A DNA stretch of 43,582 bases from Gemmatales bacterium (GTDB taxonomy: Bacteria; Planctomycetota; Planctomycetia; Gemmatales; HRBIN36): contig JANWVZ010000005.1 of the NCBI GenBank assembly GCA_025056555.1, positions 1 through 43,582 of the forward strand, written 5' to 3'. The notes beneath the pieces are model-generated. The model worked only from the letters and a program-made list of their open reading frames with translations. It ran no database searches and was not told the origin of the DNA. Position numbers and translations under genes: made by a program. Shown in pieces: positions 35,934-43,582 of this stretch (its first letter is position 1; each line of letters begins with the position of its first letter).

Positions 35934-36234
35934 CTTTGCTTCACCATCTCCGCGCGCCCACCGTAATCGGGAACGGCTCGAACTCGGGTAATGCAAGTAC
36001 AAACCAGGGGGGCTTTGTTCCACGGGGAGTTACGCTACTTGCAGTATAACTCCGCCGCGAAGGAATCCTCCCCAGCCTGGCACGTCCGATGGGTCCAGGA
36101 GAGGCAACAAGACCATTGACGGGTACGCCTCAATTTTCGATACTGGCAGTAGCACCAGAGCTTCACCGTCCTCAACCCACCAACACTGGGAAACTGTCGC
36201 ACTCGACCAAGCAGGCACCGGGAAAGGAGCAGTC
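35934..36234. other. Intergenic region with a hairpin
   Basis: 301 bases without a gene. It contains an inverted repeat GGAGTTA (36026-36032) / TAACTCC (36047-36053) with an inner TAC/GTA pair, giving a bulged hairpin without a T tract. AAAGGAG before 36235 is the next ribosome site. Confidence 0.45.
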
Positions 36235-37404
36235 ATGGGCTTCAGGCAAACTGCGGAACATCGCAGTGGTAAAGGCTCATACCATCAGATCGGACTAGTG
36301 CGAGGTCAATTCGGGGACATTCCTGAGGAGGAGTGGCTGAAATTTATCGCCGACGCCGGCTTCGACGGTTGGGAGGAAGCCTCCTGGGAGTTAGAGCTAT
36401 CGCGCTGCGCCACAGATTCAGGTGCCGAGGCGTATGCACGCGAGCGTGTCGAGAAAGCCCGCAAGTATGGATTGGAGATCTTTACAGTAGCAGTGCACCT
36501 GCAGGGCCAAGCCCTCGGAGATGAACCCAGTGCCAAGACCCTGCAATTTGTCGGCGGGGAGGCGTTGGAAGCGTATAGACGCTGGCGGGCTGCCGGCAAC
36601 AATCCTCCGCGAACCGACCCCTATTATGTGCCCGAAGAAGTGGGTCGGCTCATTCACAAGCAGGCGCTGGACGCTTTGTGTAACGCGGCCCGTTATGCCC
36701 ATTATTTGGGCAAGCTCCAGGACCGTCGCGTGTGTCTGCCCGGTTTTACCGGATCGCCTGCACATTGCTGGAGCCATTGGTTCGAGTTTCCCCCTTTGCC
36801 TCGAAGTCTTGGCGGATTTGCCATCCCGGATGTGAGGGAGGTCAGTCTGGAATTGTTAGTGGAGCGGTTCGCCCCGTTCCTGGACGTGTGTAAGCGCTAC
36901 GGTGTTACGTTCGATCTGGAATGCCATCCCAGTGAACGCGCTATGGGGGATTTGGAAAGTGCGGGCGATTATCTGCGGGCTATGGATAAGGCCGGCTACG
37001 CCAGTGTGGTCGGGTTCAATCTGGACGGTTCGCACATGGAATGGCAGGGCGTTTCAGTAATCGAGTTCATTCGCGAGTATGGCGAGCGGATCCATTGCGC
37101 CCACATCAAGGGTGTCTGGGTCGCCAAAGAACATACTCGCGCCGGTCGGCTGGGCGGACATCGCCCCATGGGACACAAATTCAACGGCTGGAACTTTGTC
37201 ACCGCCGGGTCAGCCCGCGACGCTAACTCCGTCGAAGAAATCCTCATCGAACTCAACCGTGCCGGCTACGACGGCGCGATTAACATCGAGTGGGAAGACA
37301 ATGACGTAGAAAAACGTGCGGGCGCCCGATACGCGCTGGCTAACGTTCGTCGCGCCGACCATCCCCCCAGCCGTACTCGTCACGATGAGACCTTGCGAGC
37401 CTGA
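36235..37404 (+). CDS. Sugar phosphate isomerase/epimerase-like TIM-barrel protein
   Basis: 389 residues from an ATG preceded by AAAGGAG. No signal peptide. Xylose-isomerase-like TIM barrel: 'FIADAGFDGWEEASWELEL' near the start, YGVTFDLECHPSERAMGD with the metal Glu and His in the middle, VGFNLDGSHMEWQG, HCAHIKGVWV with His/Lys, and INIEWEDNDVEKRAG at the end. Metal-ligand positions (Glu, Asp, His, Glu) look intact, unlike the 20874 paralogue. Probably acts on a sugar or cyclitol; the substrate is unknown. Third TIM-barrel protein of this type in the window. Confidence 0.87.
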   Translation: MGFRQTAEHRSGKGSYHQIGLVRGQFGDIPEEEWLKFIADAGFDGWEEASWELELSRCATDSGAEAYARERVEKARKYGLEIFTVAVHLQGQALGDEPSAKTLQFVGGEALEAYRRWRAAGNNPPRTDPYYVPEEVGRLIHKQALDALCNAARYAHYLGKLQDRRVCLPGFTGSPAHCWSHWFEFPPLPRSLGGFAIPDVREVSLELLVERFAPFLDVCKRYGVTFDLECHPSERAMGDLESAGDYLRAMDKAGYASVVGFNLDGSHMEWQGVSVIEFIREYGERIHCAHIKGVWVAKEHTRAGRLGGHRPMGHKFNGWNFVTAGSARDANSVEEILIELNRAGYDGAINIEWEDNDVEKRAGARYALANVRRADHPPSRTRHDETLRA

Positions 37405-38130
37405 GACGCGGGGGCGTCAGTGCCAGTTGCCGAAGAGGCCACCTTCGCAACGCCCACCCTCGCAAGATCCCGTCACCATCTCCCCAGGTGTGCACGGTCG
37501 TGGCTATTGCTGAGCACTTGAAGAAAGGCGACTCATCCTGTAGCAGCGGCGGTTGAGGCGGGTCCCGCCGAGATTGTCCGTGATAGATGGATTTCATGCC
37601 AGGAACCCTGCTCTCAAATCGGCGAAGCGGTTGACTTCGCAGCGCCTGGTGTCTGGCTCCTTCAGGTAACCCCTCGCACTAGTGACCAAAAAACACAATT
37701 GGTCGGGAGCTTCCGCTGATCTTGTATATCGCAACAGGACACCGTAATACAGAGACGATGATTCCGATACAACAGTGGAGCTTCCGCTGATTTTGTGTAT
37801 CGCAACAGGACAGAGCCTTCGCACGAGTGATTGAAAACACAGTTGGTCGGGAGTGTCCGGACTTGTCGCTGAGGTTATCGTCAGGGTAACTCCTGCGCGA
37901 AATAGAGGGCGTAACCGCCCTGGGCATCGGAGACAACCGGCAAAGGGTATTTGCTGGTTTTTTCAGGCTTTATGGGCGTTATATCCCCGGCGGAAAATCG
38001 CCTGCATTTGAGGGGGCAGCATTCCCTCAAAAAACTTACGTCAAGGAGCTGCTCATACCAGGTGTAATTCATTCCCGGTTCTTCAGGATGCAGCATTCCC
38101 TTAAAAAAAAGTTACGCCAAGGAGCTGCTT
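37405..38130. other. Repeat-bearing intergenic region
   Basis: 726 bases with no supported gene. Two repeat families are present: a palindromically arranged pair of direct repeats between 37676 and 37853, and a duplicated leader at 38016-38133. Short open frames across the repeats have no start signals and are not called. Confidence 0.5.
37676..37853. repeat. Two repeat types in the order A-B-B-A
   Basis: Type B is a 36-base unit at 37706-37741 and 37777-37812, with two mismatches (begins GGAGCTTCCGCTGAT and ends CGCAACAGGACA). Type A, about 33 bases (GCAC.AGTGA...AACACARTTGGTCGGGAG), lies at about 37676-37709 and 37821-37853, so the copies run A-B then B-A, all in the same orientation. Looks like a partially duplicated element. 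Confidence 0.65.
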
Positions 38131-38133
38131 ATG
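38016..38133 (+). repeat. Duplicated 5' leader with ribosome site
   Basis: GCAGCATTCCCT...AAGGAGCTGCT occurs at 38016-38056 and again at 38090-38133, about 41-44 bases each with few differences. The second copy ends in the TTATG start of the 973-residue protein, with AAGGAG at the right spacing; the first copy has CTCAT instead, so its start codon is lost. Confidence 0.72.
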
Positions 38134-41052
38134 GTCGCACCTTGGAGCGATGATCACCGTTGGCAGGATTTACTCTCCGCGTTGGATTTTGCCCAGAACC
38201 AGTTTGCTCAGTGGACGCTCACTGGAGTGATTGGTGCTGAACAGCACGAGCGCATTGCGGAACACTATCGCATTCAGCGAGAACAGGTCGAGGATCTTTG
38301 GCGTCAGGGTCAAGCTTTCCCGAGCGATTCCGGTCTGGCTCGTCCGACACCAGGCGAATCCGAGTTAGCCCGGAAAGGTCGGTATCTCATGTTTGTGCGC
38401 CAAAACGTAAAACAACTTTACCAGGCGGGGCACTTATCCCTGGCCCAGTTTCACACTCTGGCGAGGCTTATCAACGATTGGTTGGCAGCCATCAGCCATC
38501 AACTGGCTCGAGAAGCGAGGCACAGAAGTGTCGGCCCAGAGCCGATTCCTGTGGTGGAGGCGATTCCTGTGGTGGAGGTCGTGGCCTCCGAGCCAGGCGA
38601 GGACGAGGAACGTGCCCCCCGACGCACGCGAAACCTGCTCGCCTTGCTGCTTGAGCCGCAAACGATTCAGGCCCTGTTGGGCTTGGGGGGAGCACTCATT
38701 GTTGGGGGAATTGTTCTGCTGCTCTGGATTAATGAACTCCTCACGCCCTCCATGGTGGCCATCGGACTGGGCGTAATCAACAGTGCGGTGTTGGTGGCAG
38801 GTTGGCTGCTATTGCGGTTTACTGTTTATCGGCTGGCCGGCCGCGCACTAACACTGCTCGCCTGCCTGGTCATGCCGTTGAATCTGTGGTATTATCACAC
38901 CAACCAGTTGATTACGCTCGACCAGCACTTGTGGGTGCCTGCTTTGGTGATGTGTGGTTTGTATGCGATTTCTGCCATCGTCGTAGAGGATGAGTGGTTT
39001 GTGTACATTCTGTGCGCGGGTATCACCCTGACGGGACTATTGTTTTTGGCCGATCTGCCACCCTCCCCTCAGAGATTCTGGGAGATCGCGTTGCCCGCCT
39101 CGATGCTGACCGTTCTCGGCCTGCTGGCGATTCATGTGGAGCGGCTGTTTCCCGACATTGAAGGCCCCTTCGGGCGCCGACGCTTTGGCAAGGCTTTCCT
39201 GCGCTGCGGTCACCTGCAGTTATTGGCGGCGTTGCTGCTGATTCTGGGCGCGCAAATCGCAGGCAAGTGGCTGTATGAACCCTTCTTCAAGCCCTGGTAC
39301 GAACAATGGCAAGCAAAACCTTCCCCCATCGTGAACGAATTGCGCTGGTTGGCGCTGACCCTGGTGCTGCTTGGGGTTTATGCGTATGCCTATACGGGGA
39401 TCATTCTTGGCCAAGGCATGATGTACATCAGTGCGTCAGCGGCCTGCCTGGTTTGGAGTCTGATTCTCATTCTGGACTTGTTCGACATCGTTCTGGGGCG
39501 GGAGTTGATCATCAGCGTGTTAGCTTTCGTAAGCATTGGTCTGCATCTCGCGCAACGATTGGGTCTCAAGGAAGAACGCCTCTCCACCTTGGCAGGGTTG
39601 GTGGGATGGTTATTACCTGCGTTCGGACTCTGTCTTGGTTTGGTCGTCTATCTCCGCGCCTTGAGTCCTGATTTGCGAAGTGTCTGGAACCTGGGTGAAC
39701 CGCCCTCCTGGAACTATGTGCTGGCGATAGCCCTCACGGCAGCGGCTTTTCGTGTCGGCGCTTGGGCCGTCGAGTCCGTCAACCGCGATCTGAGTACCCT
39801 GCATTACCTCGGCTACGTCAGTTCGACCTTACTAGGAGCAACTGCTTTGCTGGCCGCCTTGGGTTTACAGAATTGGGAGGAGCACGCACCCCTGCTTATG
39901 TTATTGCCCATCGGGTATCTCATAGCAGCGCGGCTTTATCAGGGCACGGTTCGGGAGAAGCCCATCCTCATCGCCAGCCATATTGCTGCCGTGATTATGC
40001 TGGTTTCGAGCGTGAAATCGGCTTTCGAGGGATTCGAGGCAACGGCAGGCCAACAATTGAACCTGTCACTGGCCGCTTTTTTTGCCGAAGCGATGATTTT
40101 TTACATCCTGGCTGCGGCCTTTTACGGACCAAGCATTTTTGTCTATTGTGCCGCGGCAGCGGCTTCGTTGAGTGTCTGGCAGTTAACGAAGTATTGGAAG
40201 GTCACCGACCTGAACTACGCGCTGGCCTTAGCCTCGGCGGGTTTGGTTTTTCTAGTCAGCTATCGCTTAGCTTGGCCCGAACAGCTCGGATTGCGGCGCT
40301 TTGCGGAGGCCTCTTTCCAAGTTGCCAACCTCTTGCTCTCCTTGGCGTTTGTAGCCGCTTCGCTCATGACCCTCCGCGACCTGGCTGGGAACAAGGACAA
40401 AGTCGAACGCTGGTATGCGGCATTCCTGGCTGCGCTGAGCGGCATCAGTTTGCTGTCGGTGGCCCTGGTGGCGCACCCGGGATGGCGCAGGTGGTATGTC
40501 GTTACTACCGTGGGGCAGGCCGCCTTAGCCTTTCTTGTCTTAGCAGTCCTGGCCGTACTCACGCCACTTCAGCAACTTGAGGTGTTCTGTGTGATTGTCG
40601 GGCTCATTTTCCTGGTCGCGGCACACATCGGTTGGTACTACGAGCATGACCGCCATGATGATCTGGTGACCGTGGGTTTGTTTATCGGCAGTATACTCCT
40701 GGTCGTACCCCTGACTATCGCCACCCTCGTGGACCGATACAGGAACGAATTTCTGTTCCTCAACGAGTTCGGCTGGTTTCTGGCTTCCATAGCCCTGATT
40801 GCCAGCGGCTATATTTTGCAACTGAGAATCACGACTTTGGTCGGAGCAGCCTCCATTGCCTTGTATTTCGGCTCCATGTTGATTTTCGTGCCCTGGGCGA
40901 GTCTCAATGCCATTGCCTGGTTCGTATTGGTGGTGGGCAGCACGCTGTTTATCCTGGGACTGGGACTGGGGGTTTTCCGTGACCATCTGCTCGCTCTGCC
41001 CGAAATGGTACGGCAGCGCCGTGGTATCTTCCGCGTTCTGGACTGGCGCTGA
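38131..41052 (+). CDS. Large polytopic membrane protein, unknown function
   Basis: 973 residues from an ATG with AAGGAG six bases upstream. Residues 1-165 are soluble, helical and charged, with an acidic Pro-Val-Glu-rich linker (PIPVVEAIPVVEVV) made from a perfect 18-base tandem duplication. From about 185 to the end there are some two dozen hydrophobic helices separated by short loops, with no transporter, kinase or enzyme motif that I recognise. It is reminiscent of DUF2157-type membrane proteins, which I cannot confirm. The C-terminus is a short basic cytoplasmic tail (VRQRRGIFRVLDWR). Convergent with the AIM24-type gene 65 bases away. Confidence 0.82.
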   Translation: MVAPWSDDHRWQDLLSALDFAQNQFAQWTLTGVIGAEQHERIAEHYRIQREQVEDLWRQGQAFPSDSGLARPTPGESELARKGRYLMFVRQNVKQLYQAGHLSLAQFHTLARLINDWLAAISHQLAREARHRSVGPEPIPVVEAIPVVEVVASEPGEDEERAPRRTRNLLALLLEPQTIQALLGLGGALIVGGIVLLLWINELLTPSMVAIGLGVINSAVLVAGWLLLRFTVYRLAGRALTLLACLVMPLNLWYYHTNQLITLDQHLWVPALVMCGLYAISAIVVEDEWFVYILCAGITLTGLLFLADLPPSPQRFWEIALPASMLTVLGLLAIHVERLFPDIEGPFGRRRFGKAFLRCGHLQLLAALLLILGAQIAGKWLYEPFFKPWYEQWQAKPSPIVNELRWLALTLVLLGVYAYAYTGIILGQGMMYISASAACLVWSLILILDLFDIVLGRELIISVLAFVSIGLHLAQRLGLKEERLSTLAGLVGWLLPAFGLCLGLVVYLRALSPDLRSVWNLGEPPSWNYVLAIALTAAAFRVGAWAVESVNRDLSTLHYLGYVSSTLLGATALLAALGLQNWEEHAPLLMLLPIGYLIAARLYQGTVREKPILIASHIAAVIMLVSSVKSAFEGFEATAGQQLNLSLAAFFAEAMIFYILAAAFYGPSIFVYCAAAAASLSVWQLTKYWKVTDLNYALALASAGLVFLVSYRLAWPEQLGLRRFAEASFQVANLLLSLAFVAASLMTLRDLAGNKDKVERWYAAFLAALSGISLLSVALVAHPGWRRWYVVTTVGQAALAFLVLAVLAVLTPLQQLEVFCVIVGLIFLVAAHIGWYYEHDRHDDLVTVGLFIGSILLVVPLTIATLVDRYRNEFLFLNEFGWFLASIALIASGYILQLRITTLVGAASIALYFGSMLIFVPWASLNAIAWFVLVVGSTLFILGLGLGVFRDHLLALPEMVRQRRGIFRVLDWR
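38543..38578. repeat. Perfect 18-base tandem duplication inside the membrane protein gene
   Basis: CGATTCCTGTGGTGGAGG occurs at 38543-38560 and exactly again at 38561-38578, coding for a repeated Ile-Pro-Val-Val-Glu unit. Identity suggests a recent slippage event. Confidence 0.75.
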
Positions 41053-41117
41053 AACGTCCCTTGAACGCTCAACCCGACTACCATGCGGCGAAAGCCAGAG
41101 GCGACCGCGCACGGCGA

Positions 41118-41795
41118 TCATTTTTTCGGCAGAAATTGCGTCAGCCACGCAGCGAAGCCCGTCGGATTCCGGGTCTGAATGAGGATACGCCCAGGGCCAC
41201 GGAAACGGCACACAAGGCCTTCCCCCGAAGTGAAACTGGAAATCCAGCCGCTGGACGCCTTCTCGATGCTGTAATTCATGTTCGCGGGCCAGGCTACCAG
41301 GTGACCATTATCAACAATCACCTCCTGACCATCGGCCAGGTCGAGCGGATGAATGGCGCCATAAGAACTCACAAAGAGCGCACCCACACCACTGGCCCGC
41401 AGCACGAAAAATCCTTCCCCGGAGAACATGCCTTTCCAGAGGTTTTGCACCTTGGTGCTGATGTCCACGTCGGCCGTCGCCGCGAAGAAACCGTCTTTCT
41501 GCAAAATATAGTCCTGCTTACCGTCCAACTGAATGGGGTGAATCTCGCCGGGAATCGCATGCGCCAGCAACACTTCCCCCGGGCCACGACTCGCCACCAA
41601 AGTCTGGAAGAAAAACGACTCCCCCGCGAACATACGGGCGATACCCTTCAGGATTCCGCCCTCCGCTTTCCCCTGAACGTCCACGGTGTCGGACATGGCG
41701 ATCATAGCGCCCGATTCGGCCTTGAGCGACTCGCCGTAATCCAGTTGAACCTTCAGCATCACGAAGGGGCCCGGAGCAATCAATTGAAATTTCAT
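41118..41795 (-). CDS. TIGR00266/AIM24-family protein
   Basis: 225 residues. Full match to the TIGR00266 pattern: 'VQLDYGESLKAESGAMIAM' at the start, FAGESFFFQTLVA, GEVLLAHAIPGEIHPI, 'DGFFAATADVDISTKVQN', FSGEGFFVLRASGVGALFV and GEGLVCRFRGPGRILIQTR at the end. The fold is a beta-trefoil-like AIM24 domain; bacterial members have no established reaction. Cytoplasmic, no membrane helix. It stands between a convergent membrane protein and a divergent tricorn-like gene, with no clear functional partner. Confidence 0.92.
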   Translation of the reverse strand: MKFQLIAPGPFVMLKVQLDYGESLKAESGAMIAMSDTVDVQGKAEGGILKGIARMFAGESFFFQTLVASRGPGEVLLAHAIPGEIHPIQLDGKQDYILQKDGFFAATADVDISTKVQNLWKGMFSGEGFFVLRASGVGALFVSSYGAIHPLDLADGQEVIVDNGHLVAWPANMNYSIEKASSGWISSFTSGEGLVCRFRGPGRILIQTRNPTGFAAWLTQFLPKK

Positions 41796-42055
41796 ACCTG
41801 GACTCCTCTACCTTTGCGGCTAAGGCTCTGCTGCGATGGGCTATGCCTTTCGACGTGCCAGTTTACTCCAGTTTATAGATCGCAGACGCGAAAGAAAGGA
41901 ACGAAAAACTATCTCTCTGGCCTGAGGCTCTAACTAAGGCTAGCGGCACAATTGAATGGGTCTTATCATAACACTTGTAGTGAAGTCTGCGGAGATGTCT
42001 GTCTCAGGACAGCAACGCATCTTGCGTGCCCCCCCACCAAAGGAGTACACCCGTG

Positions 42056-43582
42056 ATGCGACCTCGCGGTTGGTACTTCGTGGCGATTGCGCTCGTCGGC
42101 CTGTCCAGTCTGGCGTTAGTAGGATCGCAGAGTAACCTGGCCCAGGAAAGAAATAGTCCTGTTGCTACCGTGCGCTTTGCCCGTACGCCGGACATTTCGC
42201 CCGATGGCAAATGGGTGGCCTTCAGTTACCTTGGCGACATCTGGATCGTTGCGGCGGAAGGCGGAACCGCGCGGCAGCTAACCACGCACGAGGCGCACGA
42301 CCTTCAGCCGGTGTTCAGTCCCGACGGACGTTGGCTCGCCTTCAGCTCGAATCGCTACGGCAGCTATGACGTGTTTGTCGTGCCGTTTGAAGGTGGGCCG
42401 CCAAAACGGTTGACTTACGACTCGGCGAACGAAATGGTCAACGATTGGACGCCTGATGGCCGTTTCGTCCTCTTTTCCACGCGACGAAGTCCGCAATTTC
42501 CCGCTTTACCTGAAATGTACCTGGTGCCAGCCGAGGGAGGGTGGGAAAGACGTTTCCCGTTTGACGACGGCCGCGACGGTGTCTTTCGTCCCGATGGCCT
42601 GGAATTAGCGTATATCCGCGGGCCAGGACTCTGGTATCGCAAAGGATACCGCGGCTCCTCCAACGACGACATCTGGATTTGCCGCGCCGATGGCACTCAT
42701 CATCGCCGCCTCACCAGCTTCCAGGGTCAGGACGGCAGTCCCATGTGGTCGTCTGATGGGAAATGGATTTACTATGTTTCTGAAGAAAACGGCGTCAGCA
42801 ATATATTCAAACGCAGTGCCAGCGGCGAAGGAGCGCCCATTCAGGTAACGCGTCATACTCAGGACGGTGTGCGACGGGCTCGCATTGCGCGCAACGGAGA
42901 GTGGATCGTTTACGAATGCGGCTTCGAGTTATTCCGCGTGCAAGTCACCGTGCCCCATCCTCAACCGCAACTCATTGCCATTACCGCCCGTGCGGATTGG
43001 GCCAGCAATCCCGACGTGCCACGCACCTTCACTCAAGGCATTTCCGAATACGCGTTGGCACCGAACGAGCAGCACATCGCTTTCGTCGTGCACGGGGAGA
43101 TTTTCCTGATGCCGAGCGGAGGGGGCAAAGCCCGCAACGTATCTAACAGTCCTGCACACGACCGCGACCTGGCCTGGGCGCCTGACAACAAAGCCTTGGC
43201 CTTCATTTCCGACCGCGACGGGGAAGAAAACGTTTACCTGGCTGAATCTGCCGACCCCGCGGGCGCCGAACTGGGCAACGCCCGGCAATTCCGCATCCGT
43301 CGCATCACCAACTACCCGGGACCAGAATCGGGCGTATCCTTCTCGCCGAATGGCAACAAGTTGGCCGTACTCCGCGGCGGTGCACTCTGGCTGATGAACC
43401 GCGACGGCAGCGATGCCAAGCCTATCGTTTCTCAAGGACGTGTCATCGAATATAGCTGGTCGCCCGATGGACGCTGGATTGTTTACTCACGCATGGACGC
43501 CCATTTCGCCAGCGAATTGTACCTCATATCGGCCGATGGGGGTCAGCCCACTAATATTACACGCTACGCCACACGGAACTTC
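42056..43582 (+). CDS. Tricorn-like protease N-terminal beta-propeller, 3' partial
   Basis: At least 509 residues, open to the right edge. Starts at the ATG at 42056 (GTG at 42053 also in frame) after AAAGGAG. A signal peptide occupies about 1-30 (hydrophobic, ending Leu-Ala-Gln). The rest is a series of PD40/TolB-type propeller blades: RTPDISPDGKWVAFSYLGDI, FSPDGRWLAFSSNRYG, WTPDGRFVLFST, WSSDGKWIYYVSEENG, LAWAPDNKALAFISDRDG, VSFSPNGNKLAVLRGG and YSWSPDGRWIVYSR. This is the layout of exported planctomycete tricorn-like S41 peptidases; the catalytic PDZ and protease domains would lie beyond the window. Amidohydrolase propeller proteins share this front, so the enzyme type is unproven here. 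Confidence 0.85.
   Translation, partial: MRPRGWYFVAIALVGLSSLALVGSQSNLAQERNSPVATVRFARTPDISPDGKWVAFSYLGDIWIVAAEGGTARQLTTHEAHDLQPVFSPDGRWLAFSSNRYGSYDVFVVPFEGGPPKRLTYDSANEMVNDWTPDGRFVLFSTRRSPQFPALPEMYLVPAEGGWERRFPFDDGRDGVFRPDGLELAYIRGPGLWYRKGYRGSSNDDIWICRADGTHHRRLTSFQGQDGSPMWSSDGKWIYYVSEENGVSNIFKRSASGEGAPIQVTRHTQDGVRRARIARNGEWIVYECGFELFRVQVTVPHPQPQLIAITARADWASNPDVPRTFTQGISEYALAPNEQHIAFVVHGEIFLMPSGGGKARNVSNSPAHDRDLAWAPDNKALAFISDRDGEENVYLAESADPAGAELGNARQFRIRRITNYPGPESGVSFSPNGNKLAVLRGGALWLMNRDGSDAKPIVSQGRVIEYSWSPDGRWIVYSRMDAHFASELYLISADGGQPTNITRYATRNF

Noticed and set aside
37676-37853. Possible CRISPR array
   Set aside because: Only two copies of each of two unlike units, with irregular spacing and no cas genes.

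Overview
The window reads as chromosomal DNA of a planctomycete, most likely a Gemmataceae-type lineage; no rRNA or marker tree is available here, so this is inference. The pointers are: dense, moderately GC-rich DNA; an ECF sigma/zinc-finger anti-sigma pair; ExbD proteins with an N-terminal GYF_2-like segment; a WD40-repeat remnant; a small protein resembling the planctomycete HYExE family; several xylose-isomerase-like TIM-barrel proteins; and long secreted proteins with regulatory beta-sandwich domains. There is no phage, insertion sequence, CRISPR array or plasmid gene. It is ordinary chromosome carrying a few unusual proteins.

Layout. 1-3670: a membrane site-2 protease with CBS domains (cut by the left edge), an exported phosphatase-like protein and a large exported protein. 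3671-6801: a decayed WD40 gene end, a terminator and a leftward sigma-70 factor with extra helix-turn-helix segments, then a long AT-rich regulatory region leading to guaA. 6802-13304: guaA, then a tightly packed run nagA - nadD - metallo-hydrolase - LarA-like protein, followed by an exported STN/TPR-like protein. 13752-17480: a Tat-exported TIM-barrel protein and the E1 alpha/beta subunits of a 2-oxoacid dehydrogenase. 17496-19961, leftward: ribosomal protein S18, tRNA-Asp and an exported redoxin/cytochrome/copper-monooxygenase fusion. 20351-21662: HYExE-like protein overlapping a TIM-barrel protein. 21728-23794, leftward: an ExbB/ExbD/ExbD proton-channel operon. 24094-25488: threonine synthase.

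25492-30874 is the most unusual stretch. It is a leftward three-gene operon in which all three products carry an SPFH (HflK/HflC/stomatin) domain. The first gene is a complete heavy-metal P-type ATPase fused in one frame to a membrane-anchored HflK-like domain with a Cys/His-rich tail; HflC-like and HflK-like genes follow. No FtsH gene is in the window. This suggests a metal pump physically built into an SPFH membrane scaffold.

31225-34325 is a leftward ECF sigma factor with a very large membrane anti-sigma protein. 34797-37404 holds an exported esterase and another TIM-barrel protein. 37405-38130 is a repeat-bearing intergenic region including a duplicated leader just before a 973-residue polytopic membrane protein (38131-41052). 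The window ends with a leftward AIM24/TIGR00266 protein and the start of a tricorn-like beta-propeller protein running off the right edge.
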